Assembly: GCF_030537745.1 (NCBI RefSeq)
Contig: NZ_JAUNVI010000018.1
Span: forward strand, 1 to 46,941
Direction: 5' to 3'
DNA length: 46,941 nt
Source of the DNA: Ornithinimicrobium sp.
GTDB lineage: Bacteria > Actinomycetota > Actinomycetes > Actinomycetales > Dermatophilaceae
The position numbers and the translations under genes were made by a program. Below are positions 8,188 to 17,201 of this stretch, piece by piece. Each line of letters begins with the position of its first letter. Position 1 is the stretch's first letter. The notes under the pieces were generated by a model. That model was given only the letters and a program-made list of their open reading frames with translations. It did no database searches and was not told the origin of the DNA.

Positions 8188-8952
8188 TCAGCCGGCTGCC
8201 TCGGCCACCTGCTTGAGCTTTTCGACGTAGTCCGACCACCAGTCCGCGTCATGCTCGGGCAGGTTGGAGATCGCCGGCATGAGTCCGCACGAGCCGTCCG
8301 TCAGCTCACGGACGATATCGGCCTGACCAAGATGGCGCGCGAGCTCGACGACGACATGCACGAGCACGTGGGCGAAGGTCACCGGATCTTCCCCCCACCA
8401 CGGCACGTGACCGGTCGCATCGAGGTCGAGCTCGTCGATGGTGGCGTCCGCGTGCGCCCATACGACGGTGGCCAGATCACGCACCGAGCCGATCGTCTCC
8501 TCGGCCCACGCCCACATGTCGGCATTGTCCGGCGCGTCCTCGCTCGACCAGGGCAGGGTCAAGGGGAAGGGCCGGTCGAAGACGAACCCGAAGTATTCCG
8601 ACTCCACGCTCGCCACGTGCTTGAGCAGGCCGAGCAGGTTGGTCCCGGTCGGCGTCATCGGCCAGCGTGCGTCGCGCTCCCCGAGACCGTCGATCTTCCA
8701 CAGCAACGTCTCGTGCAGGCGATGCAGGTAGCGAGCGAGGACATCCTTGACTGCGCCTGTGGGGTCGTCCTCGCCCTGGCTCACCGCGAGGTGGCCGATC
8801 GTCTTGGAGGTCGAGTCCGTCAGCGGGAACTCGACCGCAGCGCGCAGATCCATCTGGGCCACGGCTCCCGCCCAGTAGCGAAGGGTCCGTCCCGCCTCGG
8901 CGGCCGTGTCCTCGCCCAGGGTGTCAAGGTCGATGTCGAGTGTGAGTCTCAT
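8188..8952 (-). CDS. DinB/DUF664-family protein with extra N-terminal domain
   Basis: This is a 254-residue protein. Residues from about 66 to the end match the DinB/DUF664 four-helix family: LLWKIDGLGERDARW, TGTNLLGLLKHVASVE, and HVVVELARHLGQADIVREL. Conserved histidines in these helices bind a metal, and many actinobacterial members are thought to use mycothiol. The first 65 residues (MRLTLDIDLDTLGEDTAAEA onward) form a distinct short domain that resembles a stand-alone small actinobacterial protein, so this may be a gene fusion. No partner gene gives a function. Start at 8952 is the only good ATG for the fused form; an internal start for DUF664 alone is possible. Confidence 0.78.
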   Translation of the reverse strand: MRLTLDIDLDTLGEDTAAEAGRTLRYWAGAVAQMDLRAAVEFPLTDSTSKTIGHLAVSQGEDDPTGAVKDVLARYLHRLHETLLWKIDGLGERDARWPMTPTGTNLLGLLKHVASVESEYFGFVFDRPFPLTLPWSSEDAPDNADMWAWAEETIGSVRDLATVVWAHADATIDELDLDATGHVPWWGEDPVTFAHVLVHVVVELARHLGQADIVRELTDGSCGLMPAISNLPEHDADWWSDYVEKLKQVAEAAG

Positions 8953-8992
8953 CCCTGCAGTCTGCCCATGCCGGCCGCGCTGTGCACGCGTT

Positions 8993-10414
8993 TTAGCTCG
9001 GGTCTGGCACCGGGATCACTTTGCCGGGGTTCAGGATCCCGTGCGGGTCCAGCGCCGCTTTGACCGCATGGTGCATCGCGAGCGTGGTCGGTGACAGCTC
9101 CCGCAGCAGCCCGGGGAGCTTGAGCAGTCCGACGCCGTGCTCGCCGGTGACCGTGCCTCCCATCTGCAGGGTTGCGGTGATCACCTCCTCGAATGCGGCC
9201 TGCGCGTGCGCCTTGGCCTCCTCGTCGTTCGGCGGCACGATGAGGAGCGGGTGCAGGTTGCCGTCCCCGACGTGGGCGACGTTGGCGATGGTCACGTCAT
9301 ACCGCTGGGCGATCTCCTCGATCCGGCTCAACATCTCCGGCACCTTCGCCATCGGCACGCACACGTCCTCGGTCAGGACGGGGCCGAGGCGCTCGACCGC
9401 GGGATAGGCCAGCCGCCGCGCGGCATAGAGGGCTTCGGACTCCTGCGGATCGCTTGATTGTGCGACGAAGGTCGCCCCCGCCTCCTCGAAGCACTGCACC
9501 AGCCCGGTGGCTTCAGCCAGACCGCCGTCCCCAGGCACATCTGTCCGGGCGATCAGCACGATCTCGGCCTCGACCGACAATCCCATGTGCTTCCACGCAT
9601 CGACGGCCGCGAGGCAGTGCTTGTCGACCAACTCGAAGGTCGACGGCACCAGCCCCGCCGCCGCGACCGCACGCACCGCGTTGCCGGCATCGACCACAGA
9701 GGTGAAGTAGCCAGCCACCGTGATCGGCTCGGCAGGCAGGGGGCGCAGGCGCAGCACCGCTTCGGTCACGATCGCCAGCGTCCCCTCGGACCCGACGATC
9801 AACGAGCACAGGTCATAACCGGCTACCCCCTTGGCGGTCCGCCGTCCGACCCTCGTGAGCTCTCCGGCGGCGGTGACGATCTCCAGCTCGAGGACGTAGT
9901 CGCCGGTCACGCCATACTTCACGCAGCACATCCCGCCAGCGTTAGTGGCGATATTGCCGCCGATCGTGGACCAGGGAGAGCTGGCCGGGTCCGGCGGATA
10001 CCAGAGGCCCTGCTCGGCGACCGCGGCCCGCAGGTGGTCGTTGACCACGCCCGGCTGCACGCGCACCCAGCGCTCGACAGTGGAGACCTCCAGCACCCTG
10101 GTCATCCGCTCCAACGACAACATCAGGGCGCCGTCGACCGCGTTGGCCCCGCCCGAGAGTCCCGTGCCCGCACCACGCGCGATCACCGGCACGCGGTGCT
10201 CGGCGCACCAGGCGACCGCCGCGCGCACCTGCTCGCTCGTCTCCGGACGCACCAGCGCGAGAGGTCTGCCGTACGGCGCCCACTCCGCGTCGTCGTGGGC
10301 ATAGCTGGCGAGCACGTCGGGGTCAGTCACCACCAAGTCTGCGCCCACGGCAGCGACCAGCGCGGAGAGGTCGGTGTCGGCCCGCGTCGGGGGGAGGGTT
10401 GCGTCGTCTGCCAT
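8993..10414 (-). CDS. FAD-linked oxidase, GlcD-like (glycolate/D-lactate dehydrogenase family)
   Basis: This 473-residue flavoprotein has the PCMH-type FAD domain (PVIARGAGTGLSGGANAV, then NAGGMCCVKYGVTGDYV) and a C-terminal substrate domain with AHVGDGNLHPLL and TVTGEHGVGLLK. These are hallmarks of GlcD/D-lactate dehydrogenases that oxidise 2-hydroxy acids. No GlcE or GlcF iron-sulfur partner is adjacent, so it may act alone as an FAD oxidase. Glycolate oxidation would give glyoxylate, the same intermediate the purine regulon feeds to Gcl, but no shared operator is seen here. ATG at 10414 is chosen: a CATACT hexamer lies 6 bases upstream, fitting a leaderless start. Confidence 0.88.
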   Translation of the reverse strand: MADDATLPPTRADTDLSALVAAVGADLVVTDPDVLASYAHDDAEWAPYGRPLALVRPETSEQVRAAVAWCAEHRVPVIARGAGTGLSGGANAVDGALMLSLERMTRVLEVSTVERWVRVQPGVVNDHLRAAVAEQGLWYPPDPASSPWSTIGGNIATNAGGMCCVKYGVTGDYVLELEIVTAAGELTRVGRRTAKGVAGYDLCSLIVGSEGTLAIVTEAVLRLRPLPAEPITVAGYFTSVVDAGNAVRAVAAAGLVPSTFELVDKHCLAAVDAWKHMGLSVEAEIVLIARTDVPGDGGLAEATGLVQCFEEAGATFVAQSSDPQESEALYAARRLAYPAVERLGPVLTEDVCVPMAKVPEMLSRIEEIAQRYDVTIANVAHVGDGNLHPLLIVPPNDEEAKAHAQAAFEEVITATLQMGGTVTGEHGVGLLKLPGLLRELSPTTLAMHHAVKAALDPHGILNPGKVIPVPDPS

Positions 10415-10427
10415 ACCGCCAGTATGG
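10411..10427. promoter_or_regulatory. Palindrome over the GlcD start and divergent promoter
   Basis: CCATAC-N5-GTATGG is a perfect 6-base inverted repeat in the 42-base gap between divergent genes. One arm covers the GlcD start codon and the other covers its probable -10 hexamer. It could be an operator or just two facing -10-like elements. Confidence 0.35.
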
Positions 10428-10456
10428 CGACCGGTGCGCGGTGGCAGGCTCACCCC

Positions 10457-11077
10457 ATGGGCACTGATCATTTCAACAGCAAGGCGGCAACCTGGGACCA
10501 GGATCCGGACAAAGTCGTCCGGGCCGCAGACGTTGCGGCGGCGGTGGCCGCCACCGTCCCGCTGGGCTCGCAGACCCGGCTCCTGGAGTATGGCGCGGGC
10601 ACCGCCCTGGTGAGTCAGGCGTTCGGGGACCAGGTGGGCAGCCTGACCTTGGTCGACAACTCCTCCGGGATGCGGGCCGTGATGCTCGACAAAGTCGAGG
10701 CGGGCACCCTGCCGCCCGGGACGCGGATCTGGGACCTCGACCTGGAGCACGACGTGCCAGCCCCCGCGGAACGCTTCGACGTGGTCGTCAGCTCACTGGT
10801 GCTGCACCACGTCCACGACCTGGCCCGCGTGCTGTCCGGTTTCGCCACTCTGCTGCAGCCCGGTGGTTGGGTTGCGATCGCGGACCTGGACACCGAGGAC
10901 GGCTCCTTCCACTCGAACACCCACGACTTCGACGGACCTCATGGCTTCGACCGGGCGGCGCTGACCGCAGCCTTGGAATCGGCAGGCTTCGTCGAGGTGA
11001 GCGTCGTGAACTGCACGACGATCACCAAGGACGAGACGGACTATCCAGTCTTCCTCGCCACCGCACGGCGACCCTGA
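10457..11077 (+). CDS. Class I SAM-dependent methyltransferase
   Basis: The 206-residue protein opens HFNSKAATWDQDPDKV, a common lead-in of small Ubie/COQ5-like methyltransferases, then shows LLEYGAGTALVSQ (motif I), LTLVDNSSGMRAVML (motif II) and VVSSLVLHHVHD. The C-terminus with LQPGGWVAIADLDTEDGSFH completes the Rossmann core. The substrate is unknown. ATG at 10457 is used; it faces the GlcD gene across a short divergent promoter. A strong hairpin downstream (11112-11145) separates it from the TRAP operon. Confidence 0.87.
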   Translation: MGTDHFNSKAATWDQDPDKVVRAADVAAAVAATVPLGSQTRLLEYGAGTALVSQAFGDQVGSLTLVDNSSGMRAVMLDKVEAGTLPPGTRIWDLDLEHDVPAPAERFDVVVSSLVLHHVHDLARVLSGFATLLQPGGWVAIADLDTEDGSFHSNTHDFDGPHGFDRAALTAALESAGFVEVSVVNCTTITKDETDYPVFLATARRP

Positions 11078-11111
11078 GCCAAACGCCACCGCGCCAGGGC
11101 CTTAGCCAACG

Positions 11112-11145
11112 ACGAGCTGGCGGCCCCAGGGGACCGCCAGCTCGT
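11112..11145. terminator. Bidirectional terminator hairpin
   Basis: Arms ACGAGCTGGCGG (11112-11123) and CCGCCAGCTCGT (11134-11145) pair perfectly over 12 bases around a 10-base loop that itself holds CCCC/GGGG. It sits between the convergent methyltransferase and DctM genes and can serve both. No U-tract follows, as is common in high-GC actinobacteria. Confidence 0.8.
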
Positions 11146-11172
11146 GGATCGGGCAGACGTGCTGTCGGGACG

Positions 11173-12513
11173 CTAGTAGAGCAGGTTGGGCAGCACCAAC
11201 ACGATCTGCGGGAAGATCGAGAACAACACGATCGCCAGGCTCAGCACGAAGACGTAGGGCAGCGACCCGAGCAAGATCTCCTTGAGCGGGATATGCGGCG
11301 CGATGCCCTTGAGCACGTAAAGGTTCAGCCCGACCGGTGGGGTGATCAGACCCATCTCCATGTTGATCGTCATGATGACACCGAACCAGATCGGATCGAA
11401 TCCTTGCGCCAGGATCATCGGCAGCAGGATCGGCGTGGTCATCACGATGATGGACACCGGGGGCAGGAAGGCACCCATGACGAGCAGCACCAGGTTGATC
11501 AGCAGCAGGACGACCCAGCGATTCAGGTCTGCGTCACTGACCAGCGTAGCCAGGTCCTGGGGGACCCGTAGATAGCTCAGCACCGTCGCGATGACCGCCG
11601 AGAACGCGGTGATCATCAAGATCATCGTGCTCTGGTTGGTCGACTCCAGCAGCACATTCATCAGCTGCTTGCCGGTCAGGTCGCGGTAGAGAAGGGTGAC
11701 CATGATCCACACCAGCAGGGCGCCGATGGCCGCCGCCTCGCTCGGGGTGGCGATGCCGCGGTAGAGCACCACCAGCACCAGACCGATGAGCAGCGCGAAC
11801 GGCAGTGTCTTGGCCAGGCTCATGAACCGGAAGGCCCAGGTATAGGTGCGCTCCTGATGTGCCTCCCGGGCCTCGACCAGGCTGGAGACATGCTTGGAGA
11901 GGCGCCGGTCCTCCATGGTCTGCGCGATGTAGATCCAGATGCAGAACATCACCGCCAGCACGATGCCTGGCAAGATTCCGCCGGCGAAGAGCTGACCGAT
12001 CGACTGCTCCGCGGCGATGCCGTAGAGGATCAGCGTCACGCTCGGGGGGATAAGGATGCCGAGCGTCCCGCCAGCGGCCACGGCACCCGTGGCGATCCGG
12101 TCGGAGTAGCCGCGTTTCTCCATCTCCGGCACCGCGACCCTGCCGATAGCGGCAGCAGTGGCCGCGCTTGACCCGGTCAGCGCGGCGAAGAGGGTCGAGG
12201 CGGCGACCGAGCTCATCGCTAGCCCGCCTCGGACCCGGGACAGCCACGCCTCGCCAGCCTCGAACAGTTGCGTGCTCGCCTTGGAGCCACCGAAGAGGTT
12301 GCCCATGAGCACGAACAAGGGGATGGCGAGGAGGCTGAAGTCGTTGACTGAGTCGAAAGTCATCTTGCCGAACAGCTCGAGCTGCGCGGGACCGAGGAAG
12401 AGGAAGATGGACAGCAGAGCGGTGATGGCGAGCGCGAACGCGATCGGCATACCCAAGAAGAAGAGCACCATCGCCATCAGACCGATGATGCCGCCTTGGG
12501 CCAGTGAGCTCAT
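11173..12513 (-). CDS. dctM: TRAP transporter large permease, DctM
   Basis: This 446-residue, roughly 12-span membrane protein is of the DctM family: MVLFFLGMPIAFALAIT at the start, FVLMGNLFGGS, AAGGTLGILIPPSVTLILYG near residue 145, and VIMTINMEMGLITPPVGLN near the end, a family signature. It is the sodium-coupled translocation subunit of a TRAP importer for carboxylates. Its ATG overlaps the TGA of DctQ (ATGA at 12510-12513), so it is translationally coupled. It is the last gene of the unit, followed by a strong terminator. Confidence 0.93.
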   Translation of the reverse strand: MSSLAQGGIIGLMAMVLFFLGMPIAFALAITALLSIFLFLGPAQLELFGKMTFDSVNDFSLLAIPLFVLMGNLFGGSKASTQLFEAGEAWLSRVRGGLAMSSVAASTLFAALTGSSAATAAAIGRVAVPEMEKRGYSDRIATGAVAAGGTLGILIPPSVTLILYGIAAEQSIGQLFAGGILPGIVLAVMFCIWIYIAQTMEDRRLSKHVSSLVEAREAHQERTYTWAFRFMSLAKTLPFALLIGLVLVVLYRGIATPSEAAAIGALLVWIMVTLLYRDLTGKQLMNVLLESTNQSTMILMITAFSAVIATVLSYLRVPQDLATLVSDADLNRWVVLLLINLVLLVMGAFLPPVSIIVMTTPILLPMILAQGFDPIWFGVIMTINMEMGLITPPVGLNLYVLKGIAPHIPLKEILLGSLPYVFVLSLAIVLFSIFPQIVLVLPNLLY

Positions 12514-13199
12514 GAGCGCTCCCCTTGATTCTCGGATCCGTCGGTCGTGGAGCGCCTCCCGGCATGGGGCGGCGGGTCGTGCTCGTGGAGCGCTGCCTCT
12601 AGCTCGAGGTCAGCCATGACCTGGGCGAGCTCGCTGGTGCCGGACATCATGGACACCTTGGACAGGGGAATCTTGCCCATCAGCCCGAGGACTGCCTCGA
12701 TGATCATCGCGATGAACTGCAGCGCCACCAGCAGCATCCCCATCGGCAGGATCGCGTAGGCGATCCACAGCGGGAACCGGAAGGCCGTCGCCGATTTGTA
12801 GTTGAAGAGATACGCCTCCTGCCAGTTGTTGAAGGAGGTCCAGAAGACCACCAGCACGACGCCAATGCACAGGAGCGCATTGATGATCCGCATGATCAGC
12901 TGAGGTCGCTGTGGCAACGCGTTGATAGCCAGGTCGACCCCGACGTGGGCATGGTGCTTGAGGCCGTAGGCGGCCCCGACGAAAGTCACCAGCATCATCA
13001 GGTAGATCGTCGACTCGGTCTGCCAGATCGTCGGCGCCTTGAAGAAGTAGCGGGTGACGACGGCGTGCGTGGTGATCAGGGTGGCGGCCACCAAAGCGAT
13101 GGCCGACAACCAGCCGGACGCCTCAGAGAGCCAACCGACCCACCGCACGATCCTTGGCGGCCGGTACTCCTCCTCGACTGGCGCGGAGGTCGCGCTCAC
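12510..13199 (-). CDS. dctQ: TRAP transporter small permease, DctQ
   Basis: This 229-residue protein has four membrane spans, as expected for DctQ, with VVTRYFFKAPTIWQTESTIY and GAAYGLKHHAHVGVDLAINA as family blocks. The start is GTG at 13199, overlapping the TGA of DctP (GTGA); frames further upstream run into the dctP coding region. The C-terminal 45 residues after the last span are longer than usual, charged, and end in a polar tail. The small permease scaffolds DctM and helps dock the loaded binding protein. Confidence 0.9.
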   Translation of the reverse strand: MSATSAPVEEEYRPPRIVRWVGWLSEASGWLSAIALVAATLITTHAVVTRYFFKAPTIWQTESTIYLMMLVTFVGAAYGLKHHAHVGVDLAINALPQRPQLIMRIINALLCIGVVLVVFWTSFNNWQEAYLFNYKSATAFRFPLWIAYAILPMGMLLVALQFIAMIIEAVLGLMGKIPLSKVSMMSGTSELAQVMADLELEAALHEHDPPPHAGRRSTTDGSENQGERS

Positions 13200-14296
13200 C
13201 GTCCCTCGCGAAGCTTCAGGGCCAGGTCGAGGAACTTCTGGCCACCGTCGACATTCTTGGCGTAGTCGTCCCACTGCTTCTTGGCCAGCGGGAGCCAGGC
13301 CTCAAAGTCGGCGTCGCTCATGGTGACGACATCGACACCGGCATCCTTGAAGATCTTCTCGACCCGGGCGTCGTCCTCCTGGGATGCAGTGTAGGCGTAC
13401 TCCTGCAGGTCCTTTCCGACCTTCAGCACGGCGTCCTGCTGCTCGGCGCACAACTTGTCGAACGCCTCGGTGGTGACGACGAGAGGCTCATACATGAACC
13501 AGAAGGTGTGGGTGGTCGGCGAGGTGAAGGACGTCACCAGCTCCTGCAGGTTGTAGGACGCGAACGACCCGGTCGAGGTGACCGCGGCATCCAGGATGCC
13601 GGTCTGCATCGCCGTGTAGATCTCCGAGCTGGGCAGCGAGGTGATGCCCGCGCCAGCGTCCTCGAGCATGTGCTCGACGTAGGTCCCGGCGGCGCGCATC
13701 GTCATACCACCCTTGATGTCATCGGGTCGCAGGATCGGGTCGCCCTTGACCCCGATGGCTCCGGCATTCCATACGTCGGTCAGCGCGACGAGGCCGTTCT
13801 CCTTCATGTGCTCATGGACTGCCTGGCCGATCTCGCCGCTGTCCCAGGCCTTGGCCTCGTCGTGGCTCTGCACCAGGGCAGGCATCAGGGTGATCGACCA
13901 CTGCGGGACACGCCCTGAGGCATAGTCGAGCGGGAAGACGGAGGCGTCGATCGCGCCGGTCATCATCGCGTCGTACTGCTCGGTCGCCTTGGACAGCGTG
14001 CTGTTGGGGTAGACGGTCACCTTGACCTTGCCGTCGGTCTCCTTGTCGACGCCTTCGGCGAACTTCGTGGCGATCAGGGCGCGGAAGTCGCCGTCCTCGG
14101 CGGCGGGCTCGGGCCACTGGTGGGAAAGCCGCATCGCGACGTCGGTGCACTCACCAGCGGCAGCATCGCCGGTGGCCGCGCCGTCGCCGGTGCCCGTGTC
14201 GGTCTTGGTGCCGGAGCCGGGGGCGCAGGCGGTCATGCTCAGTGCGGTGGCCATGGCTAGCGCCGCCGTGAAGACGCGGGATCGAGTGGGGGTCAT
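13196..14296 (-). CDS. dctP: TRAP transporter substrate-binding lipoprotein, DctP
   Basis: The 366-residue protein starts with a lipoprotein signal (charged N-terminus, LAMATALSM, lipobox ending TAC at about residue 23) and a Gly/Thr/Asp-rich linker. The mature domain shows DctP blocks such as RLSHQWPEPA, VTVYPNSTLSKATEQYDAMM, KGGMTMRAAG and YTAMQTGILDAAVTS. The conserved arginine in the MRAAG region normally binds the ligand carboxylate, so an organic acid is the expected substrate. ATG at 14296 is preceded by AGGAG. About 140 bases separate it from the carboxyltransferase gene upstream, so an internal promoter is possible. Confidence 0.92.
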   Translation of the reverse strand: MTPTRSRVFTAALAMATALSMTACAPGSGTKTDTGTGDGAATGDAAAGECTDVAMRLSHQWPEPAAEDGDFRALIATKFAEGVDKETDGKVKVTVYPNSTLSKATEQYDAMMTGAIDASVFPLDYASGRVPQWSITLMPALVQSHDEAKAWDSGEIGQAVHEHMKENGLVALTDVWNAGAIGVKGDPILRPDDIKGGMTMRAAGTYVEHMLEDAGAGITSLPSSEIYTAMQTGILDAAVTSTGSFASYNLQELVTSFTSPTTHTFWFMYEPLVVTTEAFDKLCAEQQDAVLKVGKDLQEYAYTASQEDDARVEKIFKDAGVDVVTMSDADFEAWLPLAKKQWDDYAKNVDGGQKFLDLALKLREGR

Positions 14297-14435
14297 TGGT
14301 CTCTCCTGAGGGGGTGATGGCTGGTTCTTGACAGGGATGGGGATGCACTGCGGGGGGAAGGAACGCTCAAGGGTATGTCGTGGCGGCACCCTGCCGGGCG
14401 ATGTCTCCTTGGTCTGCGGGCACAGGGTCTGGAGG

Positions 14436-15971
14436 TCACCTCATCCGCCGGTAGCGATCCTGGCGGGCAGCCAGGCGTTCGTCGCGCGGCTGCGCGAGCA
14501 GGTCGCGCAGGTGGGCGGCGGTGGCACCGGCGATGCGGCGACAAAACTGTTCGGGCTCTTCTGCCGCGTCGGGTCGTTCCGGGACGATCTCGTCGACCGC
14601 GCCCATCGCGACGAGATCGACCGCGCGGATGTGGTGCGACTCGGCCATCTGCGCGGCCTTGCTGTCGTCGCGGTAGACGATGGCGCTGGCCCCTTCGGGA
14701 GGAAGCGGGGCGATCCAGCCGTTCTCCGCGCACACGGTCCGGTCAGCGGGCAGGAAGGCGAGTGCGCCGCCGCCCGTGCCCTCACCCAAGATGATCGAGA
14801 CTACCGGGACCTCGACGGTCGCCAGGCTGGCCAGGCACCGAGCGATCTCGCCCGCCATGCCGCCGTTCTCAGACTCCGTGGACAAGTCCGCCCCCGGAGT
14901 GTCGATGACGGTGATGAGGGGCAGGTCGAGCTCTTGGGCCAGCGCAAACCCACGCTGGGCCACCCGGAGCGCGGCCGGACCGAGCGAGGAATCTTCCTGA
15001 GCCTGACGGTCCTGACCGACGAGCACGCAGGAGACGCCGCAGAAGCGTGCCAGGCCGAGGATGACAGTGAGGTCGGACTCCCCCGACCCAGTGCCGCGCA
15101 GAGGGATGAAGGTGGTGGTGGCATGCGTGAGCAGTTCACGCAGCCCGGGTCGGTCGGGCCGCCGGGTCGCTTCCACCGAGGACCACGCTGGGCGCGCATC
15201 GTCGACGGACCCGTCCGAGTGCTCACCGACGGGTTCCTGGGGCGACATGAGCACCTCAAGCGCCGCGATCGCGACGGACCGCAGCTCGGGCAGCGGCACG
15301 ATGCCGTCGATAATCCCTCGCCGGGTGAGATTCTCCGCGGTCTGGACCCCTTCAGGGAAGGACTCTCCCTTGATGATCTCCCGCACGCGAGGCCCGAGGA
15401 AGCCGATCAGGGCGCCCGGCTCAGCGACCGTGAGGTGGCCGAGCGAGCCCCAGGATGCCAGCACCCCGCCGGTGGTGGGATGGCGCAGGTAGACCAGGTA
15501 GGGCAGCCCGGCGCGTCGGTGCGCTGCGACTGCCTGACCGATCTTGACCATCTGGACAAAGGCCGGGGTCCCCTCCTGCATCCGGGTGCCTCCGGAGGAG
15601 GGTGAAGCCAGCAGGGCAAGCCCCTCGGCGGTGGCTCGTTCGAAGGCCAGGGTCAGCCGCTCACTCGCGGCGGACCCGATGGAGCCGGCCAAAAAGCTGA
15701 ACTCCGTCGCAGCGACCGCGACCCGTCGGCCGTCGAGTCGCCCCTCGCCGGTCACGACCGACTCGTCCAGGCCGCTCTTCTGACTCGCACGAGCCAGTTG
15801 GTCGGGGTAGTCCGGCCCGGCGTCTGGCTCGCTCATCGGCACGTCCCAGGACTGGAAGGACCCCGGGTCCAGCACGGTCGCCAGCACGTCGAGCGCGTGC
15901 GGGCGAGGAGGACGGCTGGCCCTGTCGACGGTCGGCGACGGCGCAACGGTGGGCGATGGTGCAGGCGTCAT
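14436..15971 (-). CDS. Fused AccD/AccA-like acyl-CoA carboxyltransferase
   Basis: This 511-residue protein has two crotonase-like carboxyltransferase halves. Residues about 60-245 match the AccD body (TEFSFLAGSIGSAASERL, PSSGGTRMQEGTPAFVQMVK, HPTTGGVLASWGSLG). Residues about 290-490 match AccA (ALAQELDLPLITVIDTPGA, VVSIILGEGTGGGALAF, PEGASAIVYRDD). The N-terminal zinc ribbon of E. coli AccD is missing; there is no cysteine in the first 150 residues. No biotin carboxylase or biotin carrier is nearby. It may borrow a housekeeping biotin subunit, or act without biotin like the MdcD/MdcE pair of malonate decarboxylase. It is joined to the CoA-transferase by an ATGA overlap, so a CoA ester made by CaiB is its likely substrate. 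Confidence 0.82.
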   Translation of the reverse strand: MTPAPSPTVAPSPTVDRASRPPRPHALDVLATVLDPGSFQSWDVPMSEPDAGPDYPDQLARASQKSGLDESVVTGEGRLDGRRVAVAATEFSFLAGSIGSAASERLTLAFERATAEGLALLASPSSGGTRMQEGTPAFVQMVKIGQAVAAHRRAGLPYLVYLRHPTTGGVLASWGSLGHLTVAEPGALIGFLGPRVREIIKGESFPEGVQTAENLTRRGIIDGIVPLPELRSVAIAALEVLMSPQEPVGEHSDGSVDDARPAWSSVEATRRPDRPGLRELLTHATTTFIPLRGTGSGESDLTVILGLARFCGVSCVLVGQDRQAQEDSSLGPAALRVAQRGFALAQELDLPLITVIDTPGADLSTESENGGMAGEIARCLASLATVEVPVVSIILGEGTGGGALAFLPADRTVCAENGWIAPLPPEGASAIVYRDDSKAAQMAESHHIRAVDLVAMGAVDEIVPERPDAAEEPEQFCRRIAGATAAHLRDLLAQPRDERLAARQDRYRRMR

Positions 15972-17164
15972 CGGAGGCTGTCCTTCTCGAGCCAGGCGCG
16001 GATCTGGTCACCGTGCTGGTCCAGCAGCGGCGGACTCTGGTGGCTGGTCGGCGTCGTCTCCTCGCCGTCCGGGGTGAAGAACCGTAGTGGCGGTCCGGGC
16101 AGGTCGATCGGGCCCAGCGTCGGATGGTCGACCCCGACGATGAGGCCCTGCGAGCGCGTCTGGTCCCACTCGTAGACCTCCTGCAAGTTGCGCACCCGTC
16201 CGGAGGGGACGCCAGCGGCCTCGAGCCGCCGGAGCAGCTCGTCTCCGTCGATGGTGGCGAAGGTCGACTCCAGCAAGGTGATCACGTCCTGGCGGTGCTC
16301 CACCCGCTCGGAGTTCGTCGCCATACCTGACGCCAGCGGGTCCAGCCCGAAATCGGCGCACAGACGCTGCCAGAGACTCTCGTTGCCGCAGGCGATCTGG
16401 ACGGCCCCGTCCCGGCAGTGGAAGAGGCCGTAGGGGCAGATCGAGGGATGGTGGTTGCCCTGGGCGGCAGGCACCTCGTTGGCCACCGTCCACCGGGTGC
16501 CCTGGAAGGCGTGCACGCCGACGATCGAGGCGAGCAACGAGGTCCGTACTACCTGGCCGCGCCCTGTGCGCTCGCGCTCGAGAAGAGCGGCCAGCACGCC
16601 GTAGGCGCCATACATGCCGGAGAGTAGATCCCCGATCGGCACCCCGACGCGTTGCGGGTCATCGGGTCCGGAGCCGGTCATCGACATCAGCCCGGCCTCG
16701 CCCTGGGCGATCTGGTCATAGCCGGGGCGGCCGCCCTCGGGTCCGTCATGCCCGAAACCGGAGATCGACAGGACGACCAGGCGTGGATTCAGCTCGTCCA
16801 GGACGGTGGTGGGGAAACCCAGGCGGTCGAGCACGCCGGGGCGGAAGTTCTCCATGAGCACGTCGCAGTGCCGGATCAGCTCGGTGAGGGTGCTGCGTCC
16901 TTCGTCGGACTTGAGGTCCAGCGCGATGGATTCCTTGTTGCGGTTGCAGGACAAGAAGTAGGTGGCGACGTCTTCCCCGTCGCTACCCGTCACGAAGGGG
17001 GGGCCCCAGGAGCGAGTCTCGTCTCCGCGCTGTGGTGCCTCCACCTTGATGACGCGGGCGCCGAGGTCAGCGAGCATCATCGCCGCGTGCGGCCCTGCCA
17101 GCGCCCGGGTGAGGTCGAGCACCGTGACGCCCTGAAGCGGGCCATCGTGGACAGGCTGTGTCAT
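15968..17164 (-). CDS. CaiB/BaiF family (class III) CoA-transferase
   Basis: This 398-residue family III CoA-transferase has VTVLDLTRALAGPHAAMMLADLGA at the start, VIKVEAPQRGDETR, NRNKESIALDLK, and GVPIGDLLSGMYG, whose Asp179 is in the place of the catalytic aspartate that forms the acyl-enzyme. It moves CoA between carboxylic acids. AAAGG lies upstream of the ATG. It is the first gene of the locus, divergent from the FadR-type regulator, and its stop overlaps the carboxyltransferase start. The inferred role is to activate the acid imported by the downstream TRAP system. Confidence 0.92.
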   Translation of the reverse strand: MTQPVHDGPLQGVTVLDLTRALAGPHAAMMLADLGARVIKVEAPQRGDETRSWGPPFVTGSDGEDVATYFLSCNRNKESIALDLKSDEGRSTLTELIRHCDVLMENFRPGVLDRLGFPTTVLDELNPRLVVLSISGFGHDGPEGGRPGYDQIAQGEAGLMSMTGSGPDDPQRVGVPIGDLLSGMYGAYGVLAALLERERTGRGQVVRTSLLASIVGVHAFQGTRWTVANEVPAAQGNHHPSICPYGLFHCRDGAVQIACGNESLWQRLCADFGLDPLASGMATNSERVEHRQDVITLLESTFATIDGDELLRRLEAAGVPSGRVRNLQEVYEWDQTRSQGLIVGVDHPTLGPIDLPGPPLRFFTPDGEETTPTSHQSPPLLDQHGDQIRAWLEKDSLR

Positions 17165-17201
17165 GCGGCACCTTTCGAAGTGGGTCAGTGGCTTAGCCTC
17201 T

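Noticed and set aside
9458-11077. A 539-codon frame running over GlcD and into the methyltransferase
   Set aside because: The upstream two-thirds is antisense to GlcD; only the last 206 codons from ATG 10457 look like a real protein.
11173-14296. TRAP system as the missing purine transporter
   Set aside because: TRAP binding proteins of this type bind carboxylates, the locus is divergent from its own FadR regulator, and no GGAA-N5/6-TTCC operator is present.
14297-14435. Terminator or internal promoter between the carboxyltransferase and DctP genes
   Set aside because: Only a short CGGCA/TGCCG stem and no clear hexamer pair; not strong enough to list as a feature.
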